A stretch of 34,649 nt of DNA from Pseudomonadota bacterium (GCA_018817385.1 JAHIUA010000056.1:1-34649); one strand, 5' to 3'. Positions 1 through 7,700 are shown, numbered from the stretch's first letter. Notes: generated by a model from the sequence alone, not told the origin. Numbers and translations are program-made.

Positions 1-407
1 ATAAGATTCTTTCCATGCTCAAAAAGTGTGAGCTGGAGGGCCTTTTTGGTTTTGTTATTCAAGAGTACCTGCCAGGCCTGCAAAGGGATCTGCGAGTGGT
101 GATAATCGGGGAGGAGATTATCAGTTATTGGCGCATCCGTGACGGTTTTTATCACAACATTGCCAAGGGAGGAGAGATCGATTTTGATTCGGATCGTCAT
201 TTACAGAAAAAAGGTCAGGAGGCAGTGCGTAAGCTCTGTGTGAAAACCGGTATTAATCTGGCCGCATTTGACCTGATCTTTGTGGAACCGAACGACGAAC
301 CCATTTTTCTTGAAATCAATTATACCTTCGGTCGGGTAGGCCTTGGCGGCAGTGAGGCCTTTTACAAGTTGCTTGGAAAGGAAGTGAGGAACTGGTTGAC
401 AAAGTAA
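1..407 (+). CDS. ATP-grasp (RimK-like) protein, 3' part only
   Basis: The reading frame is open from the window edge, so the gene starts outside; the ATG at 15 is probably internal because the frame continues upstream through K-I-L-S. The visible residues read as the C-terminal half of an ATP-grasp ligase: a QEYLPG segment, a DLRVVIIG strand, and near the end the metal/ATP-binding strand pattern AAFDLIFV followed by FLEINYTFG, whose E and N match the Mg-binding Glu/Asn of ATP-grasp enzymes. RimK/glutathione-synthetase-like enzymes ligate an amino acid or amine to a carboxylate using ATP. The substrate cannot be told from this part. It ends with TAA at 405-407, and no neighbouring gene follows closely. 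Confidence 0.75.
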   Translation, partial: KILSMLKKCELEGLFGFVIQEYLPGLQRDLRVVIIGEEIISYWRIRDGFYHNIAKGGEIDFDSDRHLQKKGQEAVRKLCVKTGINLAAFDLIFVEPNDEPIFLEINYTFGRVGLGGSEAFYKLLGKEVRNWLTK

Positions 408-779
408 AAACAACAAGCTTAAGTTCATTACCTTGAGAAAAAAGGGTCAATAACCTGGAACAATTGCTACTCTCGTACCTCCTTTTCTCAGATAAGCGCA
501 GACTTCGAGGTCGGCAATCCGAATAAGGTGATTTCGGAGCTCAATAGTTAGGAGTCTGTCGGACTGAGACAGAGATCTGCTGCAAATTTGACAAATAAAG
601 ACCAGATTTCTCTAATTTTCGCCACGATTTTCTAAATTCGACAAACTCCTAGGCCTGCACGTACCTCTGTCAACGCTTCGCCACTCCCTTACGGGTAACC
701 GACACATGACTCGGTGGCCATAGATGGTCGCTATCCTTTCCTATGCGGGGGAATTTCACCCCTTACTCTTTGCCGGCTT
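408..779. other. Intergenic stretch with TIR repeat and possible intron debris
   Basis: No supported gene. It contains the short copy of repeat family 1 (548-652). At about 664-780 is a stretch whose minus strand resembles, from memory only, non-coding parts of bacterial group II introns. Short ORFs here have no protein-like features. Confidence 0.4.
548..652. repeat. Repeat family 1, short internally deleted copy
   Basis: About 105 bp bounded by imperfect inverted ends: TTAGGAGTCTGTCGGACTGA on the left, and on the right the complement of CTAGGAGTTTGTCGAATTTA. The interior shares GCTGCAAATTTGACAAAT and a TCTCTAATTTTCGC block with the longer copies at 1851-2018 and 34510 onward. It lacks their central segment, so it looks like an internal-deletion derivative of the same element. 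Confidence 0.75.
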
Positions 780-908
780 TTACCGGCGCTTTTGGCTTGA
801 CCCATTTTCCCTTTTCATGCAGAGGTTGTCCTTGCCGATCAGGGCTTCGACGGCGATGATGCTGGCCATCATGCACCTGTCCAGCGGGTTTATCATCGCC
901 CCGTCCAG
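780..908 (-). pseudogene. C-terminal fragment of a pterin-binding corrinoid methyltransferase
   Basis: Read on the minus strand, the frame ending at TAA (782-780) gives about 42 residues including LDGAMINPLD, MMASIIAVEALIGKD and CMK. This resembles the extreme C-terminus of methyltetrahydrofolate:corrinoid/iron-sulfur protein methyltransferases (pterin-binding TIM barrels), where an INPLD-like stretch is followed by an AAEALLGKD helix and a cysteine. An in-frame stop lies two codons upstream of the recognisable part, and nothing upstream continues the domain. I read it as a relic, not a gene. The assignment rests on recall of the family and is moderate. Confidence 0.4.
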
Positions 909-929
909 CCCATGTCAGTGTCCATGATT

Positions 930-1560
930 CTTGCTCACAGTTAAGGTCGTTTTTTGTGTTCTCAAGACGCTATCGGTCGGCTGGCGCGATACTAAGTGCA
1001 GACGCTTCTCTGGAAGTTTTTTACGACAGCGTGAAAAATTGTTTTTCATGGCCGCAGCATTGGAATGTTGCCGTGTCTACCACTATCTAATTATTTCCCA
1101 CCTAAATGACTGTTCGAAACTCTAACACTGTTCTAAATTATGGCAACACTAAGAATCGTTAGTAAAAGCCCAACCTATTTTTAAATCCATGCCGTTACCG
1201 TTCGAAACACGAACACTTAGTATTTTTTTTAGTGGGGTAGTCGTTTAGAGCCCCTAGGGTCAGATGCAAGGCATGATCAAATCTATTATCAAATACAGCG
1301 CCCTGTAACCACCTATAATTAGACACTTATCTCACTTACCGCTTATAACGATTAACGCTATTTCTGGGCTACATCGCCCTGAAACCGGGGATGGGGCACT
1401 AACCGACTCCCCCCACTTTTTTTATTCCCTACCCTTGTTTTATAGGCGATTTCAACAAGTTCCGATCTGTATATTTTAAATTCATCAATAACCCATATTA
1501 TTAACTAGTTATAACGGATGGTGAATGCTGATTATGACTCGCATAACGAACCTACGGTAA
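930..1560. other. Gene-free stretch with a terminator-like hairpin
   Basis: No coding region can be supported. At about 1391-1424 a TGGGG/CCCCA hairpin is followed by a run of seven T, resembling a rho-independent terminator in the plus direction, but no live gene lies directly upstream. The rest is AT-rich without repeats that I can place. Confidence 0.35.
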
Positions 1561-1649
1561 GAGTGGTATGCCGTTTGCTTTGACCTGTCTATATAGAGAA
1601 TTATGCATGAACAATGAAAGTTGGCAAAATCTCAAAGTGAATATTCTGG

Positions 1650-1794
1650 TTGCATCTCCACGGCCGGATGGAATCGCAGAGAAGTGGAAGAATCCAGGGG
1701 AAACCATGGAGGAGTCGTGGAAACGCCACCAGGAAATACTGCATCCCCAAGGGGAGGCCCAGGCAATTAACGTGGACGGCGGGTTTACTTGGCG
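1650..1794 (+). pseudogene. Relic of the 3' end of an acetoin reductase (SDR) gene
   Basis: This segment encodes EKWKNPGETMEESWKRHQ followed shortly by AINVDGGFT. It closely matches the C-terminus of the intact SDR at 27523-28308 (DKWKNPGETMDESWKRHQ and AINVDGGFT). Between GEAQ and AINVDGG it lacks about 21 codons (the PEDMGDLAVYF region) that are present in the intact copy. The catalytic Ser/Tyr/Lys part and the Rossmann N-terminus are absent. The frame runs on through a repeat element to 2137, but that longer ORF (1568-2137) is not a real protein. This is a second, decayed copy of the butanediol-pathway gene about 26 kb from the first. Confidence 0.8.
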
Positions 1795-1850
1795 CAAAAA
1801 GCAAAACCGTTTAATTTTGAGAAAGGTAAACCACGTTATAATCAATAAAA

Positions 1851-2018
1851 CTAGGAATCTGTCGGATTTAGAGAATCGTAGCGAAAATTTGAGAAATCGA
1901 GACCAGATTTTCATGGATTTGAGGCGAATAGCACGCCTATTTAACGAAAAGCCATGGAAATATGGGCCGATTTATCAAATTTGCAGCAGATTTATGTCTA
2001 AGTCCGACAGGCTCCTAG
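1851..2018. repeat. Repeat family 1, long copy with terminal inverted repeats
   Basis: A 168 bp element begins CTAGGAATCTGTCGGATTTA and ends with the complement of CTAGGAGCCTGTCGGACTTA, so its ends form a 20 bp inverted repeat with a few mismatches. CTAG occurs at both ends. Its interior from 1877 is nearly identical, in reverse orientation, to 34510-34649, and partly to 548-652. It encodes nothing and fits a MITE-like non-autonomous element. Confidence 0.8.
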
Positions 2019-2129
2019 GCAAGGAGGAAAAAGGCGTAATAGCATTGGGATCGTTTCTTGGATTTTGGCCAGGCCTGGCTTTCTGTACTATTTGGGCTGA
2101 CCTGCTTTTGTATACTATAAGGGGTAATT

Positions 2130-3278
2130 ATGTCTAGTTCATCCGAAGCAACAAGCATAAGCACTACTATCAGCGCAAAACCGTTTGGCCTGCAGTTGGG
2201 TGCAATCGGTTTTGCCATTGCGAGTTTTATTGTTATTCATGGAATAAGTTTAGTTGTCTGGAGACTGTTTGTGGATCCGCAAGTCGGTATCTGGAAATTT
2301 TATCCCCAGCCTTTTGGCGGGTATCTGTTTTGGGCGATTATGGTAGTCGTTTTTATCGGTTTTAATCTCGAAATGCATGGTTTTAGCAAGCTGAGCCAAC
2401 CCAAGGCGGGGATTGCCGCCACCGTGGTCACCCTGGCCCTCGGCATGACCATCCCCATGCTGCTGATCTACGGTTACGGTCGTCTGGACCCGGCGTTCAG
2501 TCCAGCCCAATACGCCGGGCACGGCGCCGCAGGCCTCATTGTGTTGATCGGTTTTTACGGGTTCGGCGTGGTGTCCAACAGCATGGACGGCTGGCCCTGG
2601 ACCGATGCCGGGATGCAGCAGCCCATGGTCGGCTTCGCGCAAATCTTTACCGGATTCTTCCTGACGTTAGTTGGTTATCTGGTCTTGATCTATCCCAACC
2701 TGGCCAGCTGGACCGGCCCGGACAGGGTCGTCATGGCGCTTCCCACGGCAATCGGCTGGTTTTATTCGGTCATCACCGCCTGGTTGACCACAGTCCTGGT
2801 TCTCGATCTCTGGCCTTACAGTACATTCAAGACCCGGGCAGGAAGGGCCATGGCTGCCTTCTTCGGCAACTTCGTGTTGGGTACTGTTGTCTACTTTATC
2901 CTTCTGTCCCTGTTGAAGAATGTGCTGATACCGGCGGAAGCCCTGGAGAAAATCGGGCCTGCCATCAACCTTTGGCCTGCACATCTCGGTGTCTGGATTG
3001 TTAACATCCTGCTTTTCTGGGCGTTGTGCTGCGGCAATGCCCCTACTTCCCTGAGCCCGGCCATGAACCGTGTTGCGAGATTCATTATCACCTGGACCTT
3101 AGGGATCGGTGCGTTTGTGATCTACATGAAATGGTTTGCCATTGGAGTTCTCAATGAAGCGGCAATCGTTCCCGGATTCGGCGGCGACCCCTTGACCTGG
3201 GTCGACCTTCTGAACCTAATCCTGTTATTTTATGTTGTGTATTTTGGTTCTTATGGATTGAACAAAAAAGAGAAATAG
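2130..3278 (+). CDS. Conserved multispanning membrane protein, function unknown
   Basis: The 382-residue protein starts at ATG 2130 behind AAGGGG (2119-2124), five bases upstream. After a Ser/Thr-rich N-terminus of about 18 residues, roughly nine to ten hydrophobic segments follow (for example around residues 25-47, 66-83, 93-115, 130-150, 169-190, 200-225, 243-265, 283-300, 315-335 and 355-375). This gives an integral inner-membrane protein. I do not recognise a transporter signature. Aromatic-rich loops (FYPQPFGG and GWPWTDAG) are conspicuous. It stands alone, 110 bp after repeat family 1 and followed by a hairpin at 3334-3364. Function should be left open; a transporter or membrane-subunit role is only a guess. 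Confidence 0.75.
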   Translation: MSSSSEATSISTTISAKPFGLQLGAIGFAIASFIVIHGISLVVWRLFVDPQVGIWKFYPQPFGGYLFWAIMVVVFIGFNLEMHGFSKLSQPKAGIAATVVTLALGMTIPMLLIYGYGRLDPAFSPAQYAGHGAAGLIVLIGFYGFGVVSNSMDGWPWTDAGMQQPMVGFAQIFTGFFLTLVGYLVLIYPNLASWTGPDRVVMALPTAIGWFYSVITAWLTTVLVLDLWPYSTFKTRAGRAMAAFFGNFVLGTVVYFILLSLLKNVLIPAEALEKIGPAINLWPAHLGVWIVNILLFWALCCGNAPTSLSPAMNRVARFIITWTLGIGAFVIYMKWFAIGVLNEAAIVPGFGGDPLTWVDLLNLILLFYVVYFGSYGLNKKEK

Positions 3279-3333
3279 CATTTCTCGAGTCTGCGCCTGT
3301 CGGATTTCAGACTAAAAAGATTGCGCAGCAGGC

Positions 3334-3364
3334 GGGAGGCCTCAAGGACAACTCGGGGCCTCCC
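3334..3364 (+). terminator. Hairpin after the membrane protein gene
   Basis: GGGAGGCC (3334-3341) pairs perfectly with GGCCTCCC (3357-3364), about 56 bp after the stop codon. There is no T-run after it, so termination is only possible, not shown. Confidence 0.4.
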
Positions 3365-3527
3365 CAACAGAAAGCAACGCTAAAGTATCCCAGATTCTTT
3401 ATGGCAGGCAGCCGCAGAAGTCTGTCATAATGGTGAGCATAGCCTGCATAAAATTTCAAAATATTACACCTGAACGGGGTCGCAAAAAGCTAACCGCCTG
3501 ATTTGATAGCAAGCAACAGAGTCCAAA

Positions 3528-3645
3528 TCTTCTTTTGACCTTTGTTGTGAATGTTTACTAGAATGTTTGGTATAGAGGACAGGTCAGGGTCAAACTTGAC
3601 AAGTGGGCATTTAGTTGTTTGAGGTGAACACCTATTTGTCAGTCA
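3528..3645. repeat. Repeat family 3 (RayT-associated leader-like), copy 1
   Basis: About 110 bp is shared with 19541-19637, including TTTGAGGTGAACACCTATTT (one mismatch to the other copy) and a GGTCAGGGTCA-containing block. Shorter versions of its left part occur at 6161-6200 and 9352-9395. The copy at 9352 lies directly upstream of a decayed REP-associated transposase, which suggests this is the leader of such elements left behind after loss of the transposase. Confidence 0.65.
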
Positions 3646-3900
3646 CGTTAGGAATGCCGGTTACCCGCCCCTCCCTCATACAGATCCCAAGCATGCGAAG
3701 CTACCACACTGGGCTCCTGTCTCAAGTCAAATGCAGAGACGTAGATTCTGGTAAGGGTGTAGCACCCGTGCTGTGGAAATCCATCTCATCATCTGCCGTT
3801 GCATGCGTTTCAGGTAAGACTTCTACCTTTCAGGCTCCGTCTACGTATAGCACGTAGCCACCCATGGCCGATTTGTGTCTTTGTCTAATTGAATAAACTT
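3646..3900 (-). other. Possible group II intron fragment, otherwise gene-free
   Basis: The minus strand of about 3646-3720 contains GAGCCCAGTGTGG, GCATGCTTGGGATC and a purine-rich tail. This is the layout seen just 3' of the reverse transcriptase ORF in many bacterial group II introns. The short ORF at 3615-3857 does not look like a protein. The assignment is by memory of the pattern and weak. Confidence 0.25.
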
Positions 3901-3923
3901 ATAAAAGTGGCGTCCGCTTGCTC

Positions 3924-4502
3924 TTACTGCATGATATTGCAGGAATTGGTTTCGCACCGCTTACCCTGGCAGCGAACAACCTTGTCGCTGACCGCTATCA
4001 AGATGTCCGTCAGCCGTCTTTCTCTCTGAGTCAGCTCTGAATCTGCAAAGGTGTTCCCATAGTAGGCATTGATGATTTGGGTCGAACTCATCGAAAGCGT
4101 CTCGAGAAACAAAGCGAGACTGCCGGACTGCAGATAGAGCGTTGCGTCGTTGACAAAAAGAATGTCCCGCCGCCGTCTTTTAAACTCTTCAAACAGCACT
4201 TCTATTTTACGTGCATTCTCGTTGGCCAGACGAAGTGTGTGTGCTGCATCCTTGCCCATGAGGCGGGGAGCAACAATGTTCGTCGTTAAATACAGAGCCG
4301 ACGTGCCCGATCCAAGGGACAGTTTCCCACCGATCCCTTGGACCGGGTCTGGGGACAGATCCAGAACTGCGATCTGCTGACCGTATCCGGCAGTTAAAAA
4401 ATGTTCCAGAATCAAGTTGGTCAGGGTGGTCTTGCCGGAGTTGATATCTCCGGCAATCATCGTCTGGCGGTTGAGATAGTGTTCGATGTCGCAATTCGTC
4501 AT
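3924..4502 (-). CDS. Small P-loop NTPase coupled to the Nramp-like transporter
   Basis: I place the start at ATG 4502-4500, which overlaps the transporter stop codon by one base (TGATG), giving 192 residues and likely translational coupling. A longer frame exists up to 4580 but would overlap the transporter. Near residues 17-26 is a Walker A motif, AGDINSGKTT, preceded by a hydrophobic strand. Around residues 48-60 the sequence VLDLSPDPVQGIGGKL recalls the Asp-rich loop after Walker A in Clp1/Grc3-like and related P-loop nucleotide-binding proteins. A later strand, RRDILFVND, could be a Walker B/sensor strand. There are no membrane segments, so it should be cytoplasmic. Shared transcription with a TPP-riboswitch-controlled transporter suggests a role in thiamine uptake or salvage (energiser, kinase or regulator), but the fold alone does not say which. 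The C-terminus is Cys-rich (four Cys in the last 20 residues). Confidence 0.75.
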   Translation of the reverse strand: MTNCDIEHYLNRQTMIAGDINSGKTTLTNLILEHFLTAGYGQQIAVLDLSPDPVQGIGGKLSLGSGTSALYLTTNIVAPRLMGKDAAHTLRLANENARKIEVLFEEFKRRRRDILFVNDATLYLQSGSLALFLETLSMSSTQIINAYYGNTFADSELTQRERRLTDILIAVSDKVVRCQGKRCETNSCNIMQ

Positions 4503-5764
4503 CACATGATCCCGAACTTTGTAAGGACAAACCGTATGGCCAGAAATGAGGTAACCAGAAACGTGAGGCCTCCCATGCAATTAAGGAGAAATGAATTTCG
4601 CAGCGTGCCATCCGACCTGTTCAGAAGGTAAAGAATGATTCCGATAATGAGGGGAGTACCGGTAAGGCCCAAAGCCAGCATCAGCGGGAGCAGTAAGAAA
4701 AAGCTGCCCTTTACGAAAGGACCAAGCATGCTCACCAGGCATCCTGCAAACACTGCTGCTGCAAAACGCTTATCTTTCACATCCAATTCCCAGCCCATCT
4801 TGTCTGAGAAAAAATAGGCCCCAGCCATAAAGGTGGGGGCAAGGGTGGATAAGGTGGCGCTCCAAAGACCGACCATAAAGATTTTCATGGCGCTGTCGCC
4901 CAAGAGGGGCTTGAGAGCCAGGGCAGCGTCCGTTGCCTTTTTCACGGCGATCCCGTTGGGGTGGAGCACTGCTGCTGCCACCAGAAAGATGGCCACACTG
5001 TAGAGTCCGAAGGCCAGCCCCATGGAAGAAAAAGTGTCGAAACGTGCCAGGGGCAGGTCTTTCAAATTCCATCCTCTGGCATTGGTATTGTAGGTGTGCA
5101 TCCCAATGATAGTGATATGAACCGCACCACCCATTATAGCCGCCATCATCAGAGCCGCGTCGATCCCTCCCGGAAGATTGGGAAGAAGCCCCTCAAGTAT
5201 ACCTGACATAGAGAGGTCAGCCATAAACAGCGTCACCACAAAACAAGCCACCACGAAAACCACCAGGAGTTTGCAGATGGTTTCAAATTTCCGGTATCCC
5301 TTACGCACCAGGAATACGGCGATCAGAATCCCGTACATCAGGCCCCAATAAGGGGTGTCAACACCGGTGACCAGAGAGGTTATCCCTGAAAGCGCGTTCA
5401 TCAGTATCATCGCCGCTAGCCAGGTTGCCAGGAGGGCATCAACTGTGAGGACCCATGCCCAACGCTTACCCAAGTGTTTTTCAGTGGCGGCGATAATGCC
5501 TAATCCTTCCAGGATTCCGACCCTGGCGGCCAGATACTGTGCGGTACTGCCAAATACCGCGCTAAGGATCACCACCCATAGCATTTTATAACCATACGTC
5601 GCACCGGCAATGGCAACACTGGCCAGGGTCGCCGGTCCACAGGCAACGGCGCTGATGATCCACGCTGGCCCCATCCCCTTGATATGCTCCCAGAGTTTTT
5701 TTGTCACATGATTCTCCCCTTCCTCAGCTCTGGGAGTATCGGGAATGGGTGCTCCGGTTTTCAT
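4502..5764 (-). CDS. Nramp-like transporter under a TPP riboswitch (candidate thiamine transporter)
   Basis: About 420 residues with 11 or so membrane segments; the Nramp fold is recognisable from the TM1 region ending AGATYGYKMLWVV. Aligned to MntH-type Nramps, the TM1 metal motif DPGN reads GPAT (residues about 43-46) and the TM6 motif MPH reads HIT (about 216-218), so the Asp, Asn and Met that bind Mn/Fe are all missing. I chose ATG 5764, behind the strong AAGGAG at 5771-5777; a TTG two codons upstream and a GTG near 5704 with its own GGGGAG are alternatives. The gene is first in a two-gene operon with the P-loop NTPase and lies about 115 bp downstream of a TPP riboswitch. Nramp proteins are proton-coupled divalent-metal importers. 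The lost ligands plus TPP control argue for an organic, thiamine-related substrate; this is inference. Confidence 0.85.
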   Translation of the reverse strand: MKTGAPIPDTPRAEEGENHVTKKLWEHIKGMGPAWIISAVACGPATLASVAIAGATYGYKMLWVVILSAVFGSTAQYLAARVGILEGLGIIAATEKHLGKRWAWVLTVDALLATWLAAMILMNALSGITSLVTGVDTPYWGLMYGILIAVFLVRKGYRKFETICKLLVVFVVACFVVTLFMADLSMSGILEGLLPNLPGGIDAALMMAAIMGGAVHITIIGMHTYNTNARGWNLKDLPLARFDTFSSMGLAFGLYSVAIFLVAAAVLHPNGIAVKKATDAALALKPLLGDSAMKIFMVGLWSATLSTLAPTFMAGAYFFSDKMGWELDVKDKRFAAAVFAGCLVSMLGPFVKGSFFLLLPLMLALGLTGTPLIIGIILYLLNRSDGTLRNSFLLNCMGGLTFLVTSFLAIRFVLTKFGIM

Positions 5765-5770
5765 GAACAA

Positions 5771-5824
5771 TCTCCTTTTTTATTACGTGCAGTGGTTCAC
5801 GACAATGGGGACTGACGAAGGAGA
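5771..5824 (-). promoter_or_regulatory. Candidate Shine-Dalgarno sequestering hairpin
   Basis: In the leader transcript, AAGGAGA at 5777-5771 (the transporter RBS) can pair with TCTCCTT at 5824-5818. The octamer GGAGATTG of the RBS region is repeated at 5880-5873, overlapping the 3' strand of riboswitch helix P1. A ligand-dependent switch between the two pairings is possible; this is inference from complementarity only. Confidence 0.4.
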
Positions 5825-5878
5825 CGGGGATGGCTTTGATGGTGCAGGAGAAAAAAATCCGGCGGGAAAAAGCAATCT

Positions 5879-5963
5879 CCGAGTTTCCTGCGACAGTATG
5901 AACTGTATCAGGTTCGATGGGTATAATCTCAGCCCCGCTCATAGTGCAGAACACCCCAATCGG
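5879..5963 (-). promoter_or_regulatory. TPP riboswitch (THI element)
   Basis: On the minus strand the conserved TPP aptamer blocks occur in order: GGGGTG near 5956, GGGGCTGAGA near 5936, ACCC then GAACCTGATACAG near 5915-5903, and GTTCATACTGTCGCAGGAAA at about 5904-5885. Ends CCGA and TCGG can close helix P1. CUGAGA and GAACCUGAU are the pyrimidine-sensing and core signatures, and CGCAGGAAA matches the pyrophosphate-side core. TPP-bound aptamers normally repress thiamine synthesis and transport genes. The next gene in the sense direction is the Nramp-like transporter, so it should be expressed when TPP is low. No clear terminator follows; translational control is more likely. Confidence 0.95.
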
Positions 5964-5972
5964 AATAAAGTT

Positions 5973-6001
5973 TTATTAATGAGTTCTGATAGAAAAAGCA
6001 A
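5973..6001 (-). promoter_or_regulatory. Candidate sigma-70 promoter of the riboswitch operon
   Basis: On the minus strand, TTGCTT (6001-5996) and TAATAA (5978-5973) are separated by 17 bp. Transcription would start a few bases upstream of the aptamer at 5963, which is the expected arrangement. It is a prediction by consensus only. Confidence 0.5.
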
Positions 6002-6009
6002 TTTTTTTT

Positions 6010-6682
6010 CTGATTACGTATGAAACTCAGCCACTCTCAAAAGTTGCTGTGACATAGGCGGCGTTCGTAGCGCGACATAACAGAGTCGTGATATCATCTC
6101 GCTTAGGTCATACCGTCGGTTAAAACGGTAACAAAACTCAGCGAGATAGCGTGTATAAATAAGGGGTCAAGTCCACCTTTGAGCTTTGCTGTGAATGCAG
6201 GTATTCCCGGAGCGTCAAAATTGACACCTGAAAATTGAAATTTGTACAACTGAAGGTAATTGAGGTAAAAATCAGGACTGTCAGCCTGAAACTTTATATA
6301 AAAGCGTTCAGCTTCAGCCGAAAACCCGTTTTGGGGACATACGTGTTCATCTGCACCTGTTGGATTTTTTTTCAGACAGGAGGCCTGCTCTTAGAAAAAT
6401 TCCTTGCAACCTCGGTTATCTTGTAACCGTGATCTGCACCAAGTTTAATGGCCTCATTTTGAATTCATCTGTATAACTGTTCCGTGCAGTCTTTCTCATA
6501 TGAACACCTTCTCAGCCTCCTCAGAGCATTCTATTTGCTCTTAATTTCGTGTCCACTTTTTCTCAACACCAACTCACACTTTCGTAACGCACTACACAAA
6601 ATTTCCGTTCCATTTCCTTATTTCCTGCACTTTTAATACGTACGGTTTTTAAGGGTAATCTGCAGAAGATAAAAACAAGGAA
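6010..6682. other. Gene-free region with nested inverted repeat and family 3 fragment
   Basis: ATCTCGCT (6096-6103) pairs with AGCGAGAT (6140-6147), enclosing TACCGT (6111-6116) and ACGGTA (6125-6130), a nested palindrome of unknown role. At 6161-6200 is a family 3 fragment (GGGGTCAAGTCCACCTTTG). No coding sequence can be supported in the remainder. Confidence 0.5.
6161..6200. repeat. Repeat family 3, short copy 2
   Basis: It contains GGGGTCAAGTCCACCTTTG followed by GCTTTGCTGTGAATG, shared with 19525-19559 and in part with 9352-9395 and 3535-3553. It looks like a truncated leader of the same element class. Confidence 0.65.
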
Positions 6683-6917
6683 GTGATACCTGTATATCGA
6701 ATAAGAATTACCTTACCAACAGGCAACCTCATACACTACCTAGCAAGATCATATGATGGGATCAGGCTTATGGCATTTTTAAAGGGAGACAACATTTTCA
6801 TTCCTTTTATGGATAGCACTACAGTTGACTCTAGTCATTCTTCGCCGAAACGTTCCAACGTTATACCAGGTTTCGGACTACCCATAATCAGGTGAAAGTC
6901 AAACAGGAGTTTATAAT

Positions 6918-7700
6918 ATGAGCAAGCAAGAGCACTTAGTGAATGATCCTATTTTTTTCGACCACACTAACAAAACATTTGAAACCATTCCCTTTGCACC
7001 TGTTAAAGAAGAGCACCTGCAACCGTCACCTATTCCGCCTAATCCTGCAAAGGGCAGGGTCAAGAATAAAGCAGCTCAGAAAAAAGTCAAAAAAAAGGAT
7101 ACCCCAGGCAGTGCACGTGGCATCGAAACAATGTTCCGAACTGCTTATCGGTCACAGCTTGACCTGACTGCGCTTGCTGCAACGAAGGCCAATATCATGA
7201 TCTCATTGAACGGGATTATACTGTCGGTTCTGACACTCTCCGGGCCATTTGTGCTCGTTACTGAACCCATGTTCTCAGCCCCTATCGCTGTGTTTCTTGC
7301 CACATGCCTCTGTTCGATCATCTTTGCGGTGCTTTCGGCACAACCTTACTCCTTCAAGCGGAAGAGTACTGTTGACGATTTCAGGGACAACAACGCCAAT
7401 ATTCTGGTCTTTGAACATTTTTCTTCACTGGACAAAGACGAGCATTCAAAACTCATGTTCGGTTTAATGCGCAAGAATGAACGCATTTACCAGAACATGA
7501 CCTGGCAACTTTATTTGCTCGGAATAGCGGCAAATCGTAAGTTTCGCTTATTGAAAATCTCCTATACTTCCTTTTTGGTTGGTTTAACCGTGAGCACTTT
7601 AATGTTACTCATAGTGATTGTGATCTACCACACTATTGGCCTCACTGATTTAATGAATTCGTTACAATCCAGATTCAATCCACTCGATCCATCACGGTAG
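6918..7700 (+). CDS. PycTM/DUF5706-like membrane protein (Pycsar effector family)
   Basis: The 260-residue protein starts at ATG 6918 behind CAGGAG (6904-6909). Residues 1-70 are polar, Pro- and Lys-rich (KKVKKK) and probably disordered and cytoplasmic. From about residue 75 the pattern MFRTAYRSQLDLTALAATKA, then NIMISLNGIILSVL, matches the start of the DUF5706/PycTM domain, where a conserved Asp-Leu-Lys-Ala-Asn segment leads into TM1. TM1 is about 91-115, TM2 about 117-140 and a last TM about 218-242. In Pycsar phage defence, proteins of this family respond to cCMP/cUMP and damage the membrane. No pyrimidine cyclase gene is adjacent, so a defence role is not shown here. It is followed six bases later by the DUF3616-like gene, its likely operon partner. 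Confidence 0.75.
   Translation: MSKQEHLVNDPIFFDHTNKTFETIPFAPVKEEHLQPSPIPPNPAKGRVKNKAAQKKVKKKDTPGSARGIETMFRTAYRSQLDLTALAATKANIMISLNGIILSVLTLSGPFVLVTEPMFSAPIAVFLATCLCSIIFAVLSAQPYSFKRKSTVDDFRDNNANILVFEHFSSLDKDEHSKLMFGLMRKNERIYQNMTWQLYLLGIAANRKFRLLKISYTSFLVGLTVSTLMLLIVIVIYHTIGLTDLMNSLQSRFNPLDPSR

Noticed and set aside
724-1125. Two plus-strand ORFs (724-927, 931-1125)
   Set aside because: No RBS or protein-like pattern; the first is antisense to the methyltransferase fragment.
1568-2137. 189-codon ORF as a real protein
   Set aside because: It is an SDR relic read through a non-coding TIR repeat; its tail is repeat DNA.
4502-5764. Plain Mn/Fe Nramp (mntH)
   Set aside because: Metal-binding residues of TM1 and TM6 are replaced and the gene sits under a TPP riboswitch.
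6683-6895. 70-codon ORF with GTG start
   Set aside because: No family, the purine-rich stretch is too close to the start to be a good RBS, and there is no conserved pattern; possible but unsupported.
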